A stretch of 64,000 nucleotides of DNA from Pseudomonadota bacterium (GTDB lineage Bacteria > Pseudomonadota > Alphaproteobacteria > Caulobacterales > Caulobacteraceae), in assembly GCA_023451375.1 (NCBI GenBank), contig JAEXZS010000037.1, forward strand, positions 22,416 through 86,415, given 5' to 3'. The number at the start of each line of letters is the position of its first letter. Within the stretch, counting starts at the first letter, position 1. A model generated the notes under the pieces. The model saw nothing but the letters and a program-made list of their open reading frames with translations, was not told the origin of the DNA and ran no database searches. Positions 52,501 through 59,787 of the stretch are shown piece by piece. The position numbers and the translations under genes are program-made.

Positions 52501-53599
52501 CGACTTCAACAACCTGCTGACTGTGGTGATCGGCGCGCTGGACATCATCCTGCGCAGCGACGACGCCGCCAAGCGGAAGAAGCTGGGCGAGGCCGCCCTG
52601 GCCGCCGCGCGCCGGGGCGAGAGCCTGACGCACCAGCTGCTGGCCTTCTCGCGTCGTCAGGCGCTACGGCCCGAACCGGTCGATCTGAACGGCCTGATCC
52701 GCGAGAGCGAACCGCTGCTGCGGCGCGCGGTCGGCGAGGCGGTCGATTTCCGCGTGCGGCTGAAGCGCGGCGGCGCGCGCGTGCGGGTCGATCCGGCCCA
52801 GTTCGAGGCGGCGCTGCTCAACCTGATCGTCAATGCGCGCGACGCCCTGGGCGACGTGACCGGCGGCCAGATGCGCGAGGGCGCGCGCATCACCATCCAG
52901 ACCCAGGCCTGCGTGGTCCAGGCCGGCGACGCCCCCGAACTGCCGCCCGGCGAGTACATCTGCGTCACCGTCTCCGACAACGGCGCCGGGATGAGCCCGG
53001 AAATCCTCAATCGCGTGTTCGAACCCTTCTTCACCACCAAGGCGGTGGGCAAGGGCACTGGTCTGGGCCTGAGCCAGGTCTATGGCTTCGCGCGGCAATC
53101 CGGCGGCGGCGTCCGTGTCGTCTCGACGGAAGGACGCGGCACGGAAATCCGGCTGTACCTGCCGCCGCTGTTCTCGGACGCAGAGATCGAGACCCCGTCC
53201 AGGGGGCCCGTCCTCGAAGCGCCCTTCACCGGCGGCCGACGCGTCCTGCTGGTCGAGGACGACGTCAATGTCTCGGCCATCGCCGTCGATCTGCTGGAAA
53301 GCTTCGGCTTCGACGTGCGCCTGGCGGAAACCGGCGCGGAGGCGCAGGACGCGCTGGCGAGCGAACGGTTCGACGTCATGCTGACCGACGTGGTCATGCC
53401 CGGCGGCATGAGCGGGGTCGAACTGGCGCGCCAGGCCGCCCGCGACTGGCCGGACATGCGCATCGCCCTGACCAGCGGCTATGTCGGCGACGACGTGGAC
53501 GCGGTGCTGGCGGACACGCCCTGGCCGTTCCTGAGGAAGCCCTATTCAGGGGAACAGCTGCGTCAGGTGATCGAGGGCCGGGCCGCCCTGCCCGCCTGA
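49529..53599 (+). CDS. Membrane hybrid histidine kinase with five PAS domains and a receiver
   Basis: A 1356-residue hybrid sensor kinase. Residues about 25-125 carry four hydrophobic segments (NSIIGAILVGAGWALAGLAL, GAISGFIILLPAVILAAL, AACLLGGWAVVTLT, INFVIVGLFCTEMG), like the DUF4118 membrane module. PAS units lie at about 155-270, 278-400 and 405-525, a GAF domain at 532-700, further PAS units at 703-820 and 826-945, and a coiled coil at 950-980. The HisKA phospho-histidine is H991 in GGVAHDFNNLL, the ATPase follows (VSDNGAGMSPEI, GKGTGLGLSQVYG), and the C-terminal receiver has D1287 (MLTDVVMPGGMSG). The signal is unknown. An EcfG-type promoter precedes it. The open frame extending back to 49067 is antisense to dps. 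Confidence 0.9.
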   Translation: MTKAAFTKTLSKVDATIMRLARLRQNSIIGAILVGAGWALAGLALRAAASSFYGAISGFIILLPAVILAALSAGRVGGWTAMAACLLGGWAVVTLTTPDGAAMTPGLGRVATINFVIVGLFCTEMGAWLRRSLQRLEHSLSALRLSDARIDETEGRLQVVSELAPAMLWMSDAEGKCVHLNQDQRLFWNSPDDLSDFDFPSLIHPDDRERVLAATTEAMQTARGFTLESRQRRHDGVYRIIQSRARPRLSPSGAFMGLIGVNTDVTEAREAEAELTRSRTELQAMVEQSAAGIVRLDLDGRITAINARYAELLGLTREEAIGRSTREVSHPEDISATQAALEAINSGGGGGQLIKRYVHPDGKVIWALVSVRALRGEDGATIGYIAGGVDITAAREAEAALRESETRFRQLADTAPSPVWLTDVDGGIDFANAALREFFGEGAATLSGQRWREAIHPEDAPMVARIQEDVRPRKEPYGFEARIRRHDGAWRWMRISVKPRFDDDGVFLGYAGMAFDVTENREALDAAARQERRQAFLLQLVDRLRDMSDPDAIMDEVERSLGDLLEAHRVGYGEVDQEAGLVSMSRDWTAGVASARGQFSLRDLGAGLIPELAAGLTVRVEDVRTDPRTAEVASAFDALQTRSLIRAPLIRGGQLRAFLYVHASHTRQWTEAEAALLEEVAARTWAEVERARAEAETLESEQRFRAIADTAPVLIWVTNQDRSRAFVNQAYVDFYGSTYEAARTADWRSVLHPDDHQRILEESLAGEATGEPFSMEGRYRRHDGEWRWLKSFSRPRLSGTEVVGFVGVAFDVTDMRDARARLEESEGRFRTVADSAPALIWMSDDAAQIVFANRRFRTFFSVRSQRQLRDSWRRLIHPDDESVFTGAFMRAFEARDRFEALSRVNHPTLGQRWLRTEGVPRFDAEGGFQGYVGASLDITDAKRAEQDLKRINELLEERVGEALEEKAQAEAQLMHAQRMEAVGRLTGGVAHDFNNLLTVVIGALDIILRSDDAAKRKKLGEAALAAARRGESLTHQLLAFSRRQALRPEPVDLNGLIRESEPLLRRAVGEAVDFRVRLKRGGARVRVDPAQFEAALLNLIVNARDALGDVTGGQMREGARITIQTQACVVQAGDAPELPPGEYICVTVSDNGAGMSPEILNRVFEPFFTTKAVGKGTGLGLSQVYGFARQSGGGVRVVSTEGRGTEIRLYLPPLFSDAEIETPSRGPVLEAPFTGGRRVLLVEDDVNVSAIAVDLLESFGFDVRLAETGAEAQDALASERFDVMLTDVVMPGGMSGVELARQAARDWPDMRIALTSGYVGDDVDAVLADTPWPFLRKPYSGEQLRQVIEGRAALPA

Positions 53600-53611
53600 C
53601 AGGCAAAAGAA

Positions 53612-53635
53612 AAGGCGCCGCGATCGCGGCGCCTT
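53612..53635. terminator. Terminator after the hybrid kinase gene
   Basis: A perfect 24-base palindrome: arms AAGGCGCCGC and GCGGCGCCTT flank GATC. It is preceded by an A-rich run (AAAAGAAAA) and starts 13 bp after the stop, so it can end both this gene and, on the other strand, the DUF6481-type gene (followed there by TTTTCTTTT). Confidence 0.85.
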
Positions 53636-53661
53636 CATCTCGCTTCGACTGACGAAGTCGA

Positions 53662-54021
53662 TCAGCGCTGGCGCGCCTTGCGCGCGGCGTAGCGCGCGTC
53701 GCGCTTGGCCTTCTGCTCTTCCTTGGTCAGTTGCTTGCGGGCCTTGCGCTCGGCGCGGCGTTCCGCATCGACGGCGTCCTGGGCCAGGCGCTCGGCCTCC
53801 ATGCGGGCCGCTTCCTTCTCGGCCTTCTCGCGGCGCAGCTCGGCCTTGGCCAGCTCGTGCTGCTGGCGCAGGGCTTCCTTTTCGGCGGCGCGCTTTTCGG
53901 CCAGGCGCTCGAACTCGGGATCGGGGGCGGCGGGCTTGGGCTTGAACTTGGCGAGCAGGGCCTTCTTGGCGTCCTGCTGGGCGGTCAGGCGGTCGGTGAA
54001 TCCGGTCTTCAGATCTCTCAT
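53662..54021 (-). CDS. DUF6481-type highly charged coiled-coil protein
   Basis: A 119-residue protein almost entirely of charged helical sequence (AEKRAAEKEALRQQHELAKA, RREKAEKEAARMEAERLAQD), predicted as one long coiled coil with a basic C terminus (KRDARYAARKARQR). The N-terminal TGFTDRLTAQQDAKKALLAKFKPKP is the recognisable family segment found in Caulobacterales and sphingomonads. Function is unknown; nucleic-acid binding is conceivable from the basic tail. It ends at the bidirectional terminator shared with the hybrid kinase gene. Confidence 0.75.
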   Translation of the reverse strand: MRDLKTGFTDRLTAQQDAKKALLAKFKPKPAAPDPEFERLAEKRAAEKEALRQQHELAKAELRREKAEKEAARMEAERLAQDAVDAERRAERKARKQLTKEEQKAKRDARYAARKARQR

Positions 54022-54249
54022 GCGAGCGGGTCAGGTTTCCTTGTGAACGGCCGAGGAACGGCCATCGGGGGTTCAGGCGGCGATAAAGCGCACGGCCCGG
54101 CGCGGCCGGACAAAGCCGAAACCGACTCCGAAATCAAGAGCGCTAGGGGTGCATAGACGCGATTGAGCGCAGGCCGTCGCCGAAACCCGCGCTGCGATGC
54201 AGATAGGTCGCACTGGCCGGATTACAAGCCCGGCCGTGCGGCCCGCCGG

Positions 54250-54435
54250 TCAGCCCGGCTTCTGCGCCTGCCCTACGGCGGCGCCCGCAGCCCCGCCCAC
54301 GGCCGCGCCGACCGGCCCGCCGACCACGGCTCCGGCGACCGCGCCGGTGGCGGCCTTCTGTTCGATGGTCGTCCCGCACCCGGCCAGGGCCAGGGCCCCG
54401 AGGGCGGCGAGGGTGATTACGGTCAGTCGGGTCAT
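54250..54435 (-). CDS. Small glycine-zipper lipoprotein
   Basis: A 61-residue lipoprotein. The signal MTRLTVITLAALGALALAGC has a classical lipobox (LAGC, lipidated Cys20). The mature part (KAATGAVAGAVVGGPVGAAV then GGAAGAAVGQ) is a glycine-zipper motif, as in OmpA-associated or YMGG-like stress lipoproteins. The start at ATG 54435 is fixed by the signal peptide; the longer open frame to 54567 has none. A near-consensus EcfG promoter lies upstream on the same strand. Confidence 0.82.
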   Translation of the reverse strand: MTRLTVITLAALGALALAGCGTTIEQKAATGAVAGAVVGGPVGAAVGGAAGAAVGQAQKPG

Positions 54436-54851
54436 GGCGTCCTCCAATGGCTGAGCTTGAAACACACGGAATCGATCTGAGTTCCCAGATGGCGGGACGA
54501 GAAAGAAAAAACCAACAAATCGATAATCCGTTGAGCTTACGACGGCCGCACGCACACCGCGCCCCACATCATGAATGTAGAAGATCGAAGTATTCCAGCC
54601 ATCATCTCAAGGACAGACGCGCCGCATCACGGAAAACGTTGCGACACATTGTCAGGCAGCGCCCGTTTACGCGTGATCTTGCGAATCGACCACATTGAGG
54701 TCACAAACTGCGCTATATAGGCCCGTCCTCGACGCCCGGGCCCTTGAGCCGAGCGTCCTGTTTGCAGGCCGGTACGCGACCACGGGTCGCCCGGCCGGCG
54801 AGACTACCTCCGGGGGCGGCGTTTCCAGCCCTGCTGACTTAGGATTCTACG
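54436..54851. other. 416-bp intergenic region, mostly without recognised content
   Basis: The gap between the divergent lipoprotein and SleB-type genes is less GC-rich than its surroundings around 54490-54720 (AGAAAAAACCAACAAATCG, CTATATAG). Apart from the EcfG-like element near its left end, I see no gene, RNA structure or repeat. No clear -35/-10 pair with 17-bp spacing was found before the SleB gene. Confidence 0.5.
54461..54485 (-). promoter_or_regulatory. EcfG-like promoter of the small lipoprotein (one mismatch)
   Basis: On the minus strand GGAAC (54485-54481), 16 bases, then TGTT (54464-54461) against the CGTT consensus. It stands 26 bp before the lipoprotein ATG. One mismatch leaves it less certain than the other two such sites in this stretch. 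Confidence 0.45.
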
Positions 54852-56024
54852 TTGTCGCATTCCTCGCAGACGCGCGCCGTTTCGGCTGCCGATCGTGTGG
54901 CGAAGATCAAGCCCATGCACGCGGCCGCGGCTGTTGGCGGTCTGGTGGGACTGGCGATCGGGGCGGCCTATCTGGGCGGCGCGACGGCGCGCGCGACGAC
55001 GCTGCGCGTCCAGGCCGAACGCATCCAGGGCGCCACCGCCGCCGGCTTCACCGAGGAAGCCCTGTCCGCCGCCGCCGGCGGTCTGGACGCCAGCGCGCTC
55101 TTGATCGCGCGCCGACACGACCCCTACACCAGCGCTGGTTCCGCCCAACGCGACCGCCAGGCCGAACTGATCTCCGCTCGGCTGGAGCAGCTTCGCATCA
55201 CCGGCGATCCCAATCTCCGCCGCGCCAGCCTGACCTCTCCCACGCCGGCCCGCCCCTTCCAGATGGACCATGCGCTGGACGCCAGCCGCGACCTGGATTG
55301 CCTGACCCAGGCGGCCTACTACGAAGCGCGCGGCGAAGGCCGCGACGGCATGCGCGCCGTGGCCCAGGTGGTCCTGAACCGCGTCCGCCACCCCGCCTTT
55401 CCCAAGAGCATCTGCGGCGTCGTCTATCAGGGCGCCGCGCGGCGCACGGGCTGCCAATTCTCCTTCACCTGCTCGGGCGTGATGCGCGGCCGCGTCAACC
55501 AGGCGGCCTGGAACCGGGCGCGCGACGTGGCGTCGAAGGCGCTGTCGGGTTCGGTCTATGCGGGCGTTGGCAACGCCACCCACTTCCACACCACCGGGGT
55601 GTCGCCGGCCTGGCGCGGCTCGCTGGTCCGCGTCAACCAGGTGGGCAGCCATCTGTTCTATCGCTTCGGCGGCCGTTCGGGCTCCAGCAACGCCTTCACC
55701 TACAATCCCAGGCCGTCCAGCGCCGCCGATCAGCCGCGCCTGATCCAGGCGGGCCTGAACCCGGTGGAGGCCGCCCGTCAGGCCGGCGAGGCCGTGGCCT
55801 ATTCGCTGGTTCTGGCGCAGGAAGGCCGGTCCCTGCCGGAAACGCCCGCCCAGACCGCGTCGCAACGCCCGGCCGCCCCGCGCGCCGCCGTGTCGGAAAC
55901 GGCTTCGCCCGCGCCTGCAGCGCAGGCTCCCGCACGTCCGGCCGCCACGCCTGCGCCGGCCGCGCGGCCTGCGGAGACGCCGCCGGCCAAGGTGGCGATC
56001 AAGGACGTCGCCAACGCGGCCTGA
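54852..56024 (+). CDS. SleB-family cell-wall hydrolase (paralogue 2)
   Basis: A 390-residue protein from TTG 54852 (an ATG at 54915 gives 369). The membrane anchor HAAAAVGGLVGLAIGAAYLGG is near residues 23-43, and a hydrolase_2 domain lies at about 145-255 (LDCLTQAAYYEARGEGRDGMRAVAQVVLNRVRHPAFPKSICGVVYQG, TGCQFSFTCSGVM, THFHTTGVSPAW). A Pro/Ala-rich tail follows. It shares the whole catalytic block with the gene at 47633, so the two are paralogues for peptidoglycan cleavage. TAGGAT upstream supports the TTG start. Confidence 0.86.
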   Translation: MSHSSQTRAVSAADRVAKIKPMHAAAAVGGLVGLAIGAAYLGGATARATTLRVQAERIQGATAAGFTEEALSAAAGGLDASALLIARRHDPYTSAGSAQRDRQAELISARLEQLRITGDPNLRRASLTSPTPARPFQMDHALDASRDLDCLTQAAYYEARGEGRDGMRAVAQVVLNRVRHPAFPKSICGVVYQGAARRTGCQFSFTCSGVMRGRVNQAAWNRARDVASKALSGSVYAGVGNATHFHTTGVSPAWRGSLVRVNQVGSHLFYRFGGRSGSSNAFTYNPRPSSAADQPRLIQAGLNPVEAARQAGEAVAYSLVLAQEGRSLPETPAQTASQRPAAPRAAVSETASPAPAAQAPARPAATPAPAARPAETPPAKVAIKDVANAA

Positions 56025-56029
56025 TCCGT

Positions 56030-56257
56030 TCAGGCGTCGCGGTCGCCCTTCGAGGAGCGGTGATCGTCGTCGTGGCTGTGCTTGAGGTCGCGGACTCCGC
56101 CGCCGCCTGAGACCTTGCTGTTGCGCCCGTTGGTTGGGCCGCCTTCGCGCGGATCCTCGAACTCGGGCGGTTCCGCCTTGGCGTTCTGATGGCTGGAGCC
56201 GGGACCGCCCCAGCGCTTCTCATCGATCGGCGTCGGTTCATGCTGGTTGTTGGACAT
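56030..56257 (-). CDS. Small hydrophilic protein, likely stress-induced
   Basis: A 75-residue polar, low-complexity protein (MSNNQHEPTPIDEKRWGGPG..., then GGGGVRDLKHSHDDDHRSSK), with no hydrophobic core and so probably disordered. It starts two bases after the stop of the 68-residue gene upstream and must be co-transcribed with it from the EcfG-like promoter. Family and function are not recognised beyond similarity in style to small hydrophilins of this order. Confidence 0.65.
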   Translation of the reverse strand: MSNNQHEPTPIDEKRWGGPGSSHQNAKAEPPEFEDPREGGPTNGRNSKVSGGGGVRDLKHSHDDDHRSSKGDRDA

Positions 56258-56258
56258 C

Positions 56259-56465
56259 TCAGCGGTCCCCGGACTTGTGCTGGGTCGTCAGGTTCTGCTG
56301 CAGATTGCCGAAGCGACCCTGCTGCGCCAGGTTGGCGTCGGAATCGCCGGGTTGGCCGGACTGCAGGCCGGTGGCCGCGTCGCGCCGGTCGACAGCCGCG
56401 CCGTCGAGATTGGCCGAGCCGCCGAAGCTGCTCTGTTCCTTGGGAATTCTGGGCATCTTGCTCAT
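56259..56465 (-). CDS. Small conserved hydrophilic protein under an EcfG-type promoter
   Basis: A 68-residue protein (MSKMPRIPKEQSSFGGSANL...NLAQQGRFGNLQQNLTTQHK) rich in Gln, Gly and Asp. It resembles short conserved proteins seen in sphingomonads and Caulobacterales, but has no known function. ATG 56465 has AGGAG eight bases upstream (GAAAGGAGCGTCC). It is the first gene of a two-gene unit. The consensus stress promoter 30 bp before it indicates membership of the general stress regulon. Confidence 0.72.
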   Translation of the reverse strand: MSKMPRIPKEQSSFGGSANLDGAAVDRRDAATGLQSGQPGDSDANLAQQGRFGNLQQNLTTQHKSGDR

Positions 56466-56494
56466 GGACGCTCCTTTCAGTCGGTCGGTTTGGA

Positions 56495-56519
56495 AACGTC
56501 GGGCCGCCGGGCCTGTTCC
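56495..56519 (-). promoter_or_regulatory. EcfG (SigT)-type promoter of the two small hydrophilic proteins
   Basis: On the minus strand GGAAC (56519-56515), exactly 16 bases, then CGTT (56498-56495) followed by TCC. Perfect consensus, correct direction, 30 bp before the ATG at 56465. Confidence 0.7.
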
Positions 56520-56533
56520 GTACCGCTCCGCTG

Positions 56534-57391
56534 TCAGAGGGCGTCCAGGCCGATGTCCAGCACCGGCGCCGAATGGGTCAGGGCGCCGACCGAGATGACG
56601 TTCACGCCCGTCTCGGCGATGCCGCGCACGGTGGTCAGGTCCACTCCGCCCGAGGCCTCCAGCACCAGCCTGCCCTCGACGCGGCGCACCGCTTCGCGCA
56701 GGTCCGCCAGGCTGAAGTTGTCCAGCATCACCACGTCCGGGCCGACGCCCTCGGGCAGCAGGGCCAGCACCTGGTCCAGCTGGTCCAGCCCGTCCACCTC
56801 GACCTCGACCTTCATCAGGTGCGGGGCGAAGGCGCGGGCGCGCCGCACGGCCTGGGACACGCCGCCGCAGACGGCGACGTGGTTGTCCTTGATCAGGATG
56901 GCGTCATCCAGGCCGAAGCGGTGGTTGATCCCGCCGCCGCAGGCCACCGCGTGCTTCTCCAGCGCCCGCAGGCCGGGCGTGGTCTTGCGGGTGTCCGCGA
57001 TGCGGGCCCTGGTCCCGGCGACGGCCTCGACATAGGCCCGCGTCAGGGTCGCCACGCCGCTGAGCCGGCCTAGTAGATTCAGCGCCGTCCGTTCGGCGGA
57101 CAGGAAGGCCCGCGCGTTCGCCTCGACCACCGCCAGGGTCGCGCCTCTGTCGAAGGCGTCGCCGTCGTGGGCGCGGATGTCGATGCGCGCCGCCGGATCC
57201 ATGGCCGAGACGCTCAGCCGCACGGCGTCGATCCCGGCCAGAACGCCGGGCTTCCTCGCCACGAAGGCGGCCTTCATCCGCGCATCGGCCGGAATGCAGG
57301 CGGCGGCGGTCACGTCGCCGGCGCGGCCCAGGTCCTCGGCCAGCGCCATGCGGACCACGGGTTCGATCAGGGCGTCGGGAAGCCGTCTCAT
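56534..57391 (-). CDS. nadC: Nicotinate-nucleotide pyrophosphorylase (quinolinate phosphoribosyltransferase)
   Basis: A 285-residue enzyme joining quinolinate and PRPP to nicotinate mononucleotide. Landmarks: ERTALNLLGRLSGVATLTRAYV, IADTRKTTPGLRALEKHAVACGGGINHRFGLDDAILIKDNHV (substrate-binding Arg, Lys and His), KVEVEVDGLDQLDQ, VMLDNFSLADLREAV and LEASGGVDLTTVRGIAETGVNVISVGALTHSAP. Length matches the family (about 285). Its ATG at 57391 overlaps the stop of nadB by four bases (ATGA). It is the last gene of the nadA-M50-nadB-nadC operon. Confidence 0.96.
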   Translation of the reverse strand: MRRLPDALIEPVVRMALAEDLGRAGDVTAAACIPADARMKAAFVARKPGVLAGIDAVRLSVSAMDPAARIDIRAHDGDAFDRGATLAVVEANARAFLSAERTALNLLGRLSGVATLTRAYVEAVAGTRARIADTRKTTPGLRALEKHAVACGGGINHRFGLDDAILIKDNHVAVCGGVSQAVRRARAFAPHLMKVEVEVDGLDQLDQVLALLPEGVGPDVVMLDNFSLADLREAVRRVEGRLVLEASGGVDLTTVRGIAETGVNVISVGALTHSAPVLDIGLDAL

Positions 57392-58902
57392 TCCGCCGCC
57401 AGCGCCTCGAACTGTTTCAGCCGCACCCGGCTGTGCCGCGCCTCGGCCGCCGTCTCCGGATGGTCGGCGCGGAAGTGTCCGCCCCGGCTCTCGCGCCGGT
57501 CCAGCGCCGCCCGGGCGATCAGGCGTGCGGCCAGCAGCGGCGCGGCGGGGCCGTGCGCCGCCTCCAGCCGGTCGATCAGCGCGAGCACGCGCATCAGGCC
57601 GTCGGCGTCGCGCACCACGCCGGCATGGGTCGTCATCGCCGCCCGCAGTTCGGCCAGCGCCGCGTCCGGCAGGTCCGGCGCCGGGACGGTCGGCAGGGCC
57701 CGCCCTCCGCCGGTCTCCAGCGCCGCCGCCCGTCCCGACCGCCGTCCGAAGGCGGCCGCCTCCAGCAGGGAGTTGGAGGCCAGGCGGTTGGCGCCGTGCA
57801 CCCCGGCGGCGGCGCATTCGCCCACCGCGTAAAGACCCGGCAGGGTCGTCCGCCCGTCGGCGTCGGCGGCGATCCCGCCCATGTGATAGTGGCAGGCGGC
57901 CATGACCGGGATCGGGCTGACGCGCGGGTCCAGGCCGCTGCGCATGCAGGCGGCGAAGACGGCGGGAAATTCGTGCGGAAAGGCCTCGCCGATCGCCGCG
58001 CGCGCATCAAGAAAGGCGCCCCGCCCCCCCATCCGCGCCGCATGCACCGCGCGCGCCACCACGTCGCGCGGCCTCAGGTCCGCGTCGTCCGCCTCGCCCA
58101 GCAGGAACCGGCCCCCGCCGTCGACCAGCCGAGCCCCCTCGCCGCGCAAGGCTTCGGTGGCCAGCGGCGCGGGATCCAGGCCGACGTCGATGGCGGTCGG
58201 GTGGAACTGGACGAACTCCGGGTCGAGGATTTCCGCGCCGGCCAGGGCGGCCAGGGCCATCCCCTCCCCCTTCAGCGCGGCGGGGGTGGTCGTCGCGGCG
58301 TAGAGCCCGCCCGCGCCGCCGGTGGCCAGGACGACGCAGGTCGCCGTGACCTCGGTCGGCCGCCCCTCGGCCCGCGCCATCACGGCCCCGACCACGCGGC
58401 CGGCCTCGTCCTGCAGCAGCCCCTTCAGCTGGGCGTCGTCCCAGACTTCGATGTTTTTCTCGGCGCGCACGGCCGTGACCACGGCCGACAGGATGGCCCG
58501 GCCCGCCCCGTCGCCGCCGACGCGGGCGACGCGCGGCACGCTGTGGGCGGCCTCCAGGCTGACGGCGAAACCGCCGCCGGCGTCGCGATCGAAGGGCGCG
58601 CCCAGACCGGCCAGCCATTCCACGGTCTCGCGGCCGTGGTCGGTCAGGGCCCGCGCGGCCTCCGCCTCCACCAGACCGGCCCCGGCCGCCACCGTGTCGC
58701 GGGCGTGCAGATCGGGGGAATCCGCCGCCGTCAGCGCCGCCGCCATGCCGCCCTGCGCCCAGGCCGAGGAACAGGCGTTCAGCAGCGGCTCGGGCGTGAC
58801 GACCAGCACCTTCGCCCCGGCGCGGGCGGCCTCCAGCGAGGCCGACAGCCCCGCTAGTCCGCCGCCGACGATCAGCGGCCCGTCATGCCTCGGCCGGTTC
58901 AC
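57388..58902 (-). CDS. nadB: L-aspartate oxidase
   Basis: A 504-residue flavoprotein oxidising L-aspartate to iminoaspartate for quinolinate synthesis. The N-terminal FAD motif GPLIVGGGLAGLSASLEAARAG, SAWAQGGMAAAL, HSVPRVARVGGDGAGRAIL, the FVQFHPTAID block and ACHYHMGGIAADADGRTTLPGLYAVGECAAAGVHGANRLASNSLLEA are all present, which separates it from succinate dehydrogenase. The start is GTG 58902, overlapping the M50 gene's stop by four bases (GTGA). It is slightly shorter at the C terminus than E. coli NadB (540), as is common in alphaproteobacteria. Confidence 0.95.
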   Translation of the reverse strand: MNRPRHDGPLIVGGGLAGLSASLEAARAGAKVLVVTPEPLLNACSSAWAQGGMAAALTAADSPDLHARDTVAAGAGLVEAEAARALTDHGRETVEWLAGLGAPFDRDAGGGFAVSLEAAHSVPRVARVGGDGAGRAILSAVVTAVRAEKNIEVWDDAQLKGLLQDEAGRVVGAVMARAEGRPTEVTATCVVLATGGAGGLYAATTTPAALKGEGMALAALAGAEILDPEFVQFHPTAIDVGLDPAPLATEALRGEGARLVDGGGRFLLGEADDADLRPRDVVARAVHAARMGGRGAFLDARAAIGEAFPHEFPAVFAACMRSGLDPRVSPIPVMAACHYHMGGIAADADGRTTLPGLYAVGECAAAGVHGANRLASNSLLEAAAFGRRSGRAAALETGGGRALPTVPAPDLPDAALAELRAAMTTHAGVVRDADGLMRVLALIDRLEAAHGPAAPLLAARLIARAALDRRESRGGHFRADHPETAAEARHSRVRLKQFEALAAE

Positions 58903-59732
58903 AGTCTCACGCCCAGATAAGCCAGCCCCAGTCGCACGGCCTCCACCGGCGCTCCCTCCGCGACCGGCAGCATGGCGCCCACGGCGGCGGCCGCGCACAG
59001 GGCGGCCGTCAGCAGATAGAGGCCCAGGCTCTTGCCCGCCTCGGGCCAGCTCAGCGTGCCCCAGGCCGGACGCCAGACGCCGCGCCTCAGATGCGAGATC
59101 ACCGCCAGCCCCAGGAACACCGCCAGGATGAACCGCCCGGTGGAAACGCCCCACCAGACCACGACGACGCCGATGACCAGCAGCACGATCTGCTCCAGCC
59201 GGGGATGCACCCGCGTCAGCACCGGCCCCAGCGCCTTGGACCCGTCCAGCGGCGGCGCGGGCACCAGGTTCACCAGGTTCAGCATGGCGATGAAGAAGGC
59301 CCCGGCCAGCCATTCGGCATGCCCCATCACCGCCCAGGCGGCGACGAAGGGGATCATGGCCAGCAGGCCGAACGCCGGCCCCGCCAGCGACACCAGCACC
59401 CCGTCCCACTCGCTCTTCGGCTCGCGGCGACCCTTGGCCAGGCCGCCCAGGAACGGGATGATGTAGATGCGCGCCGGGCCCATGCCGACGCGGTTCATCA
59501 CCAGGGCGTGGCCCGCCTCGTGCACGAACAGGCCGAACAGGATGGCGCCCGCCACGATCACGCTGCCGGTGATCCACCACAGGAAGCTCGCCATCAGCAG
59601 GGTCGAGGCCACGGACCAGACGACGCTCTGGTCCTTCTCGACCGGCGCGTCGACGGGCGTCGCGGCGGGCGCGGCGTCCGGCTTCGGATCCCACGGACCG
59701 GGCTTGCGTAGGGTGTTGTCGGTATCGCTCAT
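58899..59732 (-). CDS. M50-family (site-2 protease-like) membrane metalloprotease inside the NAD operon
   Basis: A 277-residue polytopic membrane protein with about six membrane segments. The zinc motif is H71-E72-x-x-H75 (LFGLFVHEAGHALVMNRVG), and the third ligand D163 is in LVPAPPLDGSK, the standard M50 arrangement. No PDZ or CBS domain is present; a proline-rich cytosolic leader of about 35 residues precedes the first segment. Related proteins cleave membrane-bound substrates, but this small branch has no known target. It is translationally coupled to nadB (four-base overlap) and follows nadA after 55 bp, so it is made with NAD biosynthesis enzymes. Confidence 0.86.
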   Translation of the reverse strand: MSDTDNTLRKPGPWDPKPDAAPAATPVDAPVEKDQSVVWSVASTLLMASFLWWITGSVIVAGAILFGLFVHEAGHALVMNRVGMGPARIYIIPFLGGLAKGRREPKSEWDGVLVSLAGPAFGLLAMIPFVAAWAVMGHAEWLAGAFFIAMLNLVNLVPAPPLDGSKALGPVLTRVHPRLEQIVLLVIGVVVVWWGVSTGRFILAVFLGLAVISHLRRGVWRPAWGTLSWPEAGKSLGLYLLTAALCAAAAVGAMLPVAEGAPVEAVRLGLAYLGVRL

Positions 59733-59787
59733 GGCGTTCCAGATGGGCGTCGCGCGCGGTCTTCGCGAGAAGACCGAACGCCGCGCC

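Noticed and set aside
50759..52633. 624-codon open frame on the minus strand
   Set aside because: Antisense to the PAS and kinase domains of the hybrid kinase, which show clear conserved residues.
54181..54240. Possible tRNA or small RNA next to the small lipoprotein gene
   Set aside because: Only a 6-bp GGCCGG/CCGGCC stem is present. No T-loop, anticodon arm or CCA-compatible acceptor could be folded.
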